A stretch of DNA of 12,340 nucleotides from Mariaggregatimicrobium sp964498785. Its GTDB lineage: Bacteria > Zhuqueibacterota > Zhuqueibacteria > Thermofontimicrobiales > Thiofontviventaceae. Position numbers and translations under genes: made by a program. Shown piece by piece: positions 1 through 5,072 of this stretch (position 1 is its first letter; the number at the start of each line of letters is the position of its first letter). The stretch covers positions 1 through 12,340 of the forward strand of contig CAZCJL010000162.1 of assembly GCA_964498785.1 (NCBI GenBank), given 5' to 3'. A model generated the notes under the pieces. That model was not told where the DNA came from, ran no database searches, and saw only the letters and a program-made list of their open reading frames with translations.

Positions 1-1
1 T

Positions 2-91
2 GCGTTGATTGCTGGTGATAGGAGATTATTGAAACAACTTGCAGTGTGCGCGAATAAAACACATCATCGAAAATTTAAAGGTATCGAGTGA
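2..91 (+). CDS. possible 3' end of an unidentified gene entering from the left edge
   Basis: One plus-strand frame is open from the window edge to a TGA at 89-91, giving 29 residues ending in HHRKFKGIE. The other two plus frames stop within the first 18 bases. The piece is basic (several Lys, Arg and His) and I do not recognise it. A run this short can be open by chance, so this is only a candidate gene end. No terminator-like structure follows directly; the next structure is the hairpin at 92-119, which lacks a T-run. Confidence 0.2.
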   Translation, partial: ALIAGDRRLLKQLAVCANKTHHRKFKGIE

Positions 92-119
92 GTCACTTCC
101 CGACTTCGCTCGAAGTGAC
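92..119. repeat. hairpin repeat with GTCACTTC / GAAGTGAC arms
   Basis: Arms GTCACTTC (92-99) and GAAGTGAC (112-119) are perfect reverse complements around a 12-base loop. The GAGCGAAGT-type core resembles short dispersed intergenic repeats common in some bacterial genomes. There is no T-tract, so it is not a convincing intrinsic terminator. The rest of 120-232 is AT-rich with no gene that I can see. Confidence 0.5.
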
Positions 120-232
120 ACCTACGGAATCTGTTTAAATACGACATAGCAGCAAGCGCCCATATCTACCATAAAATATTGAGAAGATACAATTAAAATA
201 TTAAGAATGTTTTATTTTTTTTAATTTCTCTT

Positions 233-1114
233 TTATTCAATAAATTGAAGCCGGGCAAACTCGTTTTCAATTTTCTTCTTTTGCGCAATAGTAAGATTTA
301 CCAATGGCGGCCGGACAGACGTATTTTCATAATCCAGTAAATACATCATATATTTAAGCGCAGCATGAACCGGAAATTGATAAAGGAGGCCAACACAATC
401 ATTCAACCTCTGCTGAAGATATGTTGCATCAGTGCGCTGTTTATGAGCGTGATAAATTCCAACAGCTATTTCCGGAATTAAATTGCTCACCACGGATACA
501 ATACCTCCGGCGCCGTCACTAATCGTTTGATTCATTTGATGTTCCCCGCTATCCAGCACATGAATTCTGCCAAATTTTTTACCATTTAATTCATATCCTG
601 TAACATCGGGCGTTGTATTGACAATGCCACAAAAATAGTTATAATTCAATAATTCCTCAATTAAATCATCAGTGACCTGCATACACGGGGAATTGTATAA
701 AAACGCGGGACAATCAAGTTGATCCATCACTCGCCGGAAAAAATCGATAACTCCCTGCCCGGTATTGATTCCATAATAATCCGGAACTGACAACAATAAC
801 GCATCTGCTCCCTGATCGCAGGTAAAATTGGCAAGTGAGATTGTTTCCACGAGCGAAGTTGATCCTACATGAACGATAACTTTCAGATGCTGCCGATATT
901 TCATTACCCATTTGATAAGGCTTTTTCGCTCATCCAGGGAAAGGGACGGGAATTCACCTTCAAAACCAGCGACAATAATTCCATCAACCCCCTTTGACGA
1001 AAGGACATAAAGGTGCTTTAATAAAAACTCATAATTAATCGCCAAATGCGATTCACAGAACGGCGTTGGAATCGGCGCAAAAATACCCCTGTATTGCTCG
1101 ATAATCATGGTCAT
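233..1114 (-). CDS. DapA/NanA-fold (DHDPS family) protein lacking the Schiff-base lysine
   Basis: At 293 aa this is a full-length member of the class I aldolase superfamily that includes dihydrodipicolinate synthase and N-acetylneuraminate lyase. The fold markers are present: IFAPIPTPF near residues 11-19, LYNSP at 139-143 (Tyr140 matches E. coli DapA Tyr133), DGAGGIVSVVSN at 200-211 and VRPPLVNLT at 267-275. The catalytic set is not. Where the family has the lysine of GIKE, this protein has GIVN, with Val165 encoded by GTC (620-622 on the plus strand). The GTTGE pocket is GFEGE (50-54), and the arginine usually near residue 145 is absent. A standard Schiff-base aldolase reaction is therefore unlikely. 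It could be a binding or regulatory pseudo-enzyme, or use other chemistry. Start: ATG at 1114, but a second ATG two codons later (1106-1108) is better spaced from the upstream GAGA, so the true start may be there. It diverges from the TPR gene. Confidence 0.85.
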   Translation of the reverse strand: MTMIIEQYRGIFAPIPTPFCESHLAINYEFLLKHLYVLSSKGVDGIIVAGFEGEFPSLSLDERKSLIKWVMKYRQHLKVIVHVGSTSLVETISLANFTCDQGADALLLSVPDYYGINTGQGVIDFFRRVMDQLDCPAFLYNSPCMQVTDDLIEELLNYNYFCGIVNTTPDVTGYELNGKKFGRIHVLDSGEHQMNQTISDGAGGIVSVVSNLIPEIAVGIYHAHKQRTDATYLQQRLNDCVGLLYQFPVHAALKYMMYLLDYENTSVRPPLVNLTIAQKKKIENEFARLQFIE

Positions 1115-1142
1115 TCTCAGATATTAAAATTTACGTTTCTAT

Positions 1143-1171
1143 AAATTAATAAATGAAATAATGATTGTCAA
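1143..1171 (-). promoter_or_regulatory. putative sigma70 promoter for the DapA-like gene
   Basis: On the minus strand a perfect TTGACA (1171-1166) is followed after exactly 17 bases by TAATTT (1148-1143), a poor -10 match. A start near 1136 would give a leader of about 20 bases. The -35 box is strong; the -10 assignment is uncertain. Confidence 0.4.
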
Positions 1172-1206
1172 TAATAATCTAATTGGAGAAAATTATTAAA
1201 AATCTA

Positions 1207-1235
1207 TTGACACGTATCTGATAAGTTCTTATATT
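1207..1235 (+). promoter_or_regulatory. sigma70 promoter for the TPR gene
   Basis: Perfect TTGACA at 1207-1212, a 17-base spacer, then TATATT at 1230-1235 (one mismatch to TATAAT). Transcription would start near 1242, about 45 bases before the ATG at 1287. The -35 boxes of this and the divergent minus-strand promoter are 35 bases apart, so one bound regulator could affect both. Confidence 0.65.
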
Positions 1236-1286
1236 TTAATCAAATTCTACTTTTAACGCATTTAAAAGGATAAACCAGGAACTGTT

Positions 1287-1889
1287 ATGAAATCAAAAAT
1301 TGTAAAGACGCTTATTTGGATTATCGTCATTGTCGTTGCTGTACTCGTTTATAAATCCCCAAAAGTTTCGGCGTGGCGTAATTACAATAATGGAATGCGT
1401 GCTTATAAGGAAAACAACTATCAACAAGCCGCTGGTGCTTTTTCAAAAGCTTTTAACATTTACAGTAATCCAAATCTAAAATTCAATGAATGCATTTCCG
1501 AATGGGCAGGGATCATGAAAAAGCAAGATGACCTGAAAATCGATAGTATTGCAGACTCCGTACTCTCCGCAACTGATAAAAAATTCCTTTTGAAATCGTC
1601 ACAGAAATTAAAAGACAAAATTATCCAACTGCTTACGGTTCATTCTTTGAAAAGCAAACAAGCTGCCACATTGTACTATGCGCTCGGTATGTTATATATG
1701 CTTGAAAATCAACCAGACAAAGCGAGCGCCGCATTTCACGCATCCGTTACACAGCAAGCAGATTTCAAACCGGCTCTTAAACAGCTTGTCAAAGCAAATG
1801 CCCCGGAGGCACAATCGGCTAAAACACAGTTAATATTAGGTGTTGTTGATAACGAACACTTTGAGCTCATGAAATGGAAGCCATTTTAA
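1287..1889 (+). CDS. membrane-anchored TPR-repeat protein
   Basis: This 200-aa protein has a short basic N-terminus (KSKIVK) followed by one hydrophobic helix (about residues 8-22). That fits an uncleaved anchor with the rest in the periplasm. No lipobox cysteine is visible. Two TPR-like helical pairs can be read: residues 30-62 (NGMRAYKENNYQQAAGAFSK) and 127-160 (YYALGMLYMLENQPDKASAA), separated by a Lys-rich helical segment. TPR domains bind other proteins, so a scaffold or assembly role is likely, but the partner is unknown. The C-terminus ends in MKWKPF with no further domain. AGGA at 1277-1280 lies 6 bases before the ATG, and a near-consensus promoter lies upstream. The gene stands alone between a divergent promoter and a terminator, so it is probably monocistronic. 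TPR assignment is moderately sure; function is not known. Confidence 0.8.
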   Translation: MKSKIVKTLIWIIVIVVAVLVYKSPKVSAWRNYNNGMRAYKENNYQQAAGAFSKAFNIYSNPNLKFNECISEWAGIMKKQDDLKIDSIADSVLSATDKKFLLKSSQKLKDKIIQLLTVHSLKSKQAATLYYALGMLYMLENQPDKASAAFHASVTQQADFKPALKQLVKANAPEAQSAKTQLILGVVDNEHFELMKWKPF

Positions 1890-2231
1890 TTCAATCCTAA
1901 ATTGAATGATTCGTTTTTCTGATGGCTCGATTCAGGTTATGGAATATTTTCTGCTGACTGTCAAAGGATACTCGCGTTTCGCTTCTATCAGGTTTTGTAA
2001 AATCAATAAACCTCTGGTAAAGTTTCTTCAATCAGAGGTTTTTTTATATCCTACAAAATTGTTTTGTGCAAAAGTGCAAATATGTTTATTTTCAATTATA
2101 ACAAAATGTCAACTTAACAGAGCAATGATTGAGTACAAAGAGTGGCGTTTTTTTGGGTATCTCGGTCGGTTTCGGACATTGCTTCGCTGCTGAAAAGTGC
2201 AAAAGAATTAAATGATTTTTACATTTTTCTC
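1890..2231. other. AT-rich intergenic region with terminator, no gene seen
   Basis: Directly at the stop codon a small inverted repeat, ATTCAAT (1889-1895) / ATTGAAT (1901-1907), precedes TTTTT at 1913-1917 and may be a weak extra terminator. The main terminator is at 2008-2045. An 11-base direct repeat AAAAGTGCAAA occurs at 2070-2080 and 2193-2203. A 95-codon open frame at 1906-2193 runs through the terminator, has no ribosome binding site and has an unconvincing composition, so I treat it as non-coding. Confidence 0.6.
2008..2045 (+). terminator. intrinsic terminator after the TPR gene
   Basis: AAACCTCTG (2008-2016) pairs perfectly with CAGAGGTTT (2033-2041), and a run of seven T (2039-2045) follows. 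The 16-base loop is longer than usual. It ends transcription about 120 bases past the TPR stop codon. Confidence 0.75.
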
Positions 2232-2260
2232 TTGACATTTATCCTGATTCAACTTACATT
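2232..2260 (+). promoter_or_regulatory. putative sigma70 promoter for the Nudix / Ntn hydrolase genes
   Basis: TTGACA at 2232-2237, a 17-base spacer and TACATT at 2255-2260 (4 of 6 matches to TATAAT). A start near 2267 gives an AT-rich leader of about 97 bases before the ATG at 2364. Nothing in that leader looks like a known riboswitch. Confidence 0.5.
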
Positions 2261-2363
2261 ATTTTTTATGTATGTTTAGTTATTTAATGAAATATGTATT
2301 AAAAATTTTCCGCAATCGCAAACGGCGTTAGAGATCTGATGCGATTCGGGGTATGGAGATATT

Positions 2364-3107
2364 ATGAATGCAGATAAACCAAGTGCAATGTATCTGGAAA
2401 GATTGAGAGCGCTTCGACAGAACTTGCATTATGGCGATGAAGCGACTCAGGAGCAATTGGACAGGATTCAGGAGGAACTAAAAGCGGATCGGAAAATGCT
2501 TCGTCCAAAAGAAAAAAACGAGATGTTCGCAATCGTCGACAGCGAAGGTAATTTAACAAACATTAAAGCACCACGCTGGTTATGCCACCTGCTAAATCTG
2601 CGTCACAAAGTCGCTCATATTTTGCTGAAATGGCAGGGCCCGGGACTGGGAGAGGTTTTTATTCTACAGGTACGCAATTGGGAAAAAGCGGAGCATCCGG
2701 GGCATCTGGATATTTCGGTTGGCGGACACGTAAACACTGTTTCAAATGATGATTCCCTGACTGCTGCATACAGTGAAATGGAAAAGGAACTTGGAGTGCG
2801 ACAGGATGATTTAGTGGATAAAAAACTCCATCCTGTAAAAGGTTATGTAAATTATAACAAACGCGAAGATGCGAATTTCTACAACGCCGAATGGAGAGAT
2901 GTTTTCCTTGGAGAAATATCAAACCAGGGATTTCAGAAAATTCATTTCAAAGACAATGAGGTTGTGGGCATTTATCTCTGCCCCGAGAAAGAGGCGCATA
3001 ATTTGCTAAAACAAAAATTCTTACCGATTGCTAACGCGTTAGAATGTTCGTTGCCTTTTTGTTTGGAGGATAAACAGTTGGAAGATACGGAACAAACGAG
3101 CAAGTAA
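2364..3107 (+). CDS. Nudix-fold hydrolase, IPP-isomerase-like subgroup, with a degenerate Nudix box
   Basis: This 247-aa protein has an N-terminal charged helical segment (about 24-50, probably coiled coil) and then a Nudix domain (about 52-210). It begins with MFAIVDSEGN, as in IDI-like Nudix enzymes. The core LDISVGGHV (115-123) leads into the Nudix helix SEMEKELGV (137-145). Against the consensus REUxEExGU, Arg is Ser137 and the first Glu of EE is Lys141; Glu138 and Glu142 remain. The loop between GGHV and the helix (NTVSNDDSL) seems about two residues long for IDI-like members and lacks the usual GE. The fold normally hydrolyses a nucleoside diphosphate linked to another moiety, or isomerises isopentenyl diphosphate. 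With these changes metal binding could be weak and the substrate cannot be named. GGAG (2355-2358) is 5 bases before the ATG. The Ntn hydrolase gene follows after 50 bases, so co-transcription is likely. Confidence 0.8.
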   Translation: MNADKPSAMYLERLRALRQNLHYGDEATQEQLDRIQEELKADRKMLRPKEKNEMFAIVDSEGNLTNIKAPRWLCHLLNLRHKVAHILLKWQGPGLGEVFILQVRNWEKAEHPGHLDISVGGHVNTVSNDDSLTAAYSEMEKELGVRQDDLVDKKLHPVKGYVNYNKREDANFYNAEWRDVFLGEISNQGFQKIHFKDNEVVGIYLCPEKEAHNLLKQKFLPIANALECSLPFCLEDKQLEDTEQTSK

Positions 3108-3157
3108 CATGCTTGCAAATAAATTATTCATTTATGTGCATCGAAAGATAGAATATT

Positions 3158-3763
3158 ATGTCAACAATCGTAATCGTAAAAAAGAATGAAACGATTTGTA
3201 TTGCTGCCGATTCATTGACAACGTTTGGCAGCCAAAAATTATCATCTGAATATGATGAAAACCCGGATAAAATTATTCAAACCGGAGACTCTTATATCGG
3301 AATTACCGGAAGTTCTGCCCATCAACTGGTTTTAGAAAATTTATTTTTAAGGTCAAAAAAGCCACCGGATTTTACAGATCAGGGAAAAATTTTTGAATTT
3401 TTTCGATCAATACACCCAAAGTTAAAGGATGAATACTTTTTAAATCCCCAGGACGGAGAAGACGACCCTTACGAAAGCAGTCAGTTTAATCTGGTAATCG
3501 TTAACGCCTTTGGTATTTTTGCTGTATTTGATTTGAGAGAAGTCCATCAATTTTCGAAATTCTGGGCAATCGGTTCTGGCAGCGAATACGCAATAGGCGC
3601 GATGTTTTCGGTTTACGATCAAAATTTATCAGCCGAAGAAATTGCAGAAATTGGTATTAACGCTGGAATTGAGTTTGATAAAAGTTCACTGGGACCTACA
3701 AAAATGTATAAAATTCAAGCAACGCAGGTTTCGAAAGCGTCCAAATCCGCTGTCATGATTTAA
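3158..3763 (+). CDS. stand-alone HslV/proteasome-fold Ntn hydrolase with Ser nucleophile
   Basis: The 201-aa product matches the proteasome beta / HslV fold. Its start MSTIVIVKKN parallels MTTIV of HslV, where removal of Met exposes the N-terminal nucleophile; here that residue would be Ser (residue 2). Other active-site positions are in place: Asp18 in IAADSLTTFG (Asp17 of HslV), Lys38 in NPDKI (Lys33, after a 4-residue insertion), the GSGSEYA loop at 139-145, and a DKSSLG turn at 174-179. It should assemble into a ring and cleave peptides or amide bonds in the cytoplasm. No HslU-type ATPase is nearby; the neighbour is a Nudix hydrolase. It therefore differs from canonical HslUV and may be a separate subfamily. 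The start is fixed by the need for Ser directly after Met; the ribosome site is weak (GAAAGATAG). Substrate unknown. Confident of the fold, less so of activity. Confidence 0.8.
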   Translation: MSTIVIVKKNETICIAADSLTTFGSQKLSSEYDENPDKIIQTGDSYIGITGSSAHQLVLENLFLRSKKPPDFTDQGKIFEFFRSIHPKLKDEYFLNPQDGEDDPYESSQFNLVIVNAFGIFAVFDLREVHQFSKFWAIGSGSEYAIGAMFSVYDQNLSAEEIAEIGINAGIEFDKSSLGPTKMYKIQATQVSKASKSAVMI

Positions 3764-3807
3764 CTTATCACCTGAATAATTGTTATATCAAAATTTATAA
3801 AATGAAT

Positions 3808-3869
3808 GTAACTATTCAGGCGTCATTCCTGCGAATGCAGGAATGACAGGCTCTATGCTGAATAGTAAC
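3808..3869. repeat. 62-bp nested palindromic element (REP/MITE-like)
   Basis: Outer arms GTAACTATTCAG (3808-3819) and CTGAATAGTAAC (3858-3869) pair with one mismatch. Inside them is a perfect 11-bp hairpin, GTCATTCCTGC (3822-3832), loop GAAT, GCAGGAATGAC (3837-3847). The inner hairpin type is widely dispersed in bacterial genomes. There is no T-tract, so this looks like a dispersed repeat rather than a terminator. It carries no coding sequence. Confidence 0.7.
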
Positions 3870-3910
3870 AAATAAATTATAACAATGAAAAAATAGATTT
3901 ATTGCCCGTG

Positions 3911-3966
3911 AAACACAAGAAATAGCGCATAATTCAAAATCAAAAAATAGCATTTCGTGTGTTTTT
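3911..3966 (+). terminator. possible terminator-like stem upstream of the asparaginase gene
   Basis: AAACACAAGAAAT (3911-3923) and ATTTCGTGTGTTT (3952-3964) pair over 13 bases with one mismatch. They are separated by a 28-base loop and followed by a T-rich run (TTTTTGTTTGTTT). The long loop and low GC make this weak. It could end the Nudix / Ntn hydrolase transcript or be another dispersed repeat. Between it and 4051 there is only AT-rich DNA with no clear promoter. Confidence 0.35.
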
Positions 3967-4050
3967 GTTTGTTTAGAGGGATACGATTGTATAAAAATTT
4001 TCTTTTTAGAATTATAGATTAAATTCATGTTCTGAAAAATCCGGAGCAAT

Positions 4051-5055
4051 ATGAAAGTATTAATCTTATTTTGTGGCGGAACGCTGGTAATGGAACAAAA
4101 CGAACAGGGGGCGCTACAAACACCGCCAAAAGAGAGAGCGATTCAAAACTTGCTAACCATTGAGCCGAAACTCAACCAAATCGCCGATTTGAACGTCTCT
4201 TACATCGATAATATTGATAGTACGAATATTCGACCGGAGCACTGGGATCAGATGGCGCACGTCATTTACGATAATTATGAAAATTATGATGGATTTGTGA
4301 TTACCCATGGCACGGATACAATGGCGTACACCTCTAATGCGCTATCTTATGTACTACACGAAATTGGCAAGCCAGTTATTTTAACAGGCGCCCAGATACC
4401 TGGCAGCGCACTGGAATCCGATGCCCGGCGGAATTTAATAAACGCTGTTCGGGTTGCCACCATGGATGTTTCAGGCGTCATGATTGTATTTGACGAGGAA
4501 ATTATACTGGGCTGCCGCGCATCCAAAGTGTCTGAATCAAAGCTCGATGCATTCGAGTCCATTAACTGGGACCGGCTGGGAGAACTCAGAATTGACATTC
4601 GGTTTGCTGATTTTAGAAAGCCAAGGCACTACCGTGCAATAGAACTTCACACCGGATTTGAACCAAATATTTCTATTATCACGTTAGTTCCCGGCTTACC
4701 TGTTGAACTACTTCTTAATACAATAAACAACAAAATTAAAGGTATAGTACTACGGGGATACGGCCCGGGCAATATTGCATATCACTATCTTGATGCCATC
4801 CGGCGAGCAAATGAACGTGAGGTTCCGGTCGTCATTAATACACAATGCCGAGAAGGAGCCACACTGATGCATCTCTATGATGTGGGTAAAAAAGCATTGG
4901 AATTAGGAGTCATTCAGGCGTATGACATGAACATTGAAAGCGTCGCCACAAAATTAATGTGGGCATTAAAACGCGCCAAAAATTACCACGAAATCAAAGA
5001 AATCATGCATACGAATTATGCTGGTGAAATCAACAAAGAAGGAAAAATTTATTAA
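4051..5055 (+). CDS. ansA: type I (cytoplasmic) L-asparaginase
   Basis: This 334-aa protein matches the type I asparaginase family in length and layout and lacks a signal peptide. It hydrolyses L-asparagine to aspartate and ammonia in the cytoplasm. Visible catalytic motifs are CGGT with Thr11, THGTDTMAYTSNALS (85-97) with Thr88 and Asp89, and RASKVS with Lys159. The substrate-pocket stretch DSTNIRPEHW (56-65) and the C-terminal QCREGATL and NIESVATKLMWAL blocks are also typical. The flexible-loop Tyr (Tyr24 of E. coli AnsA, GERGY of Pyrococcus) is replaced by Ala21 in EQGALQ. As I recall, Bacteroidetes type I enzymes often have Ala there, so this alone does not argue for loss of activity. 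GGAG (4043-4046) is 4 bases before the ATG. The phosphatase gene follows after 17 bases with the same CGGAGCA ribosome-site context, so the two form an operon. An amidase other than asparaginase (GatD-like) is less likely, since there is no GatE. Confidence 0.9.
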   Translation: MKVLILFCGGTLVMEQNEQGALQTPPKERAIQNLLTIEPKLNQIADLNVSYIDNIDSTNIRPEHWDQMAHVIYDNYENYDGFVITHGTDTMAYTSNALSYVLHEIGKPVILTGAQIPGSALESDARRNLINAVRVATMDVSGVMIVFDEEIILGCRASKVSESKLDAFESINWDRLGELRIDIRFADFRKPRHYRAIELHTGFEPNISIITLVPGLPVELLLNTINNKIKGIVLRGYGPGNIAYHYLDAIRRANEREVPVVINTQCREGATLMHLYDVGKKALELGVIQAYDMNIESVATKLMWALKRAKNYHEIKEIMHTNYAGEINKEGKIY

Positions 5056-5072
5056 AAATATCGGAGCACCCT

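Noticed and set aside
1906..2193. 95-codon open frame downstream of the TPR gene
   Set aside because: It runs straight through a strong terminator, has no ribosome binding site and shows no recognisable domain.
3816..4049. 77-codon minus-strand frame
   Set aside because: It lies across the palindromic element and AT-rich spacer; cysteine- and phenylalanine-rich composition typical of non-coding AT-rich DNA.
4110..4116. Ala instead of Tyr in the asparaginase flexible loop (codon for residue 21) as a sign of inactivity
   Set aside because: The catalytic Thr, Asp and Lys are all present, and to my recollection Ala is common here in Bacteroidetes-type homologs.
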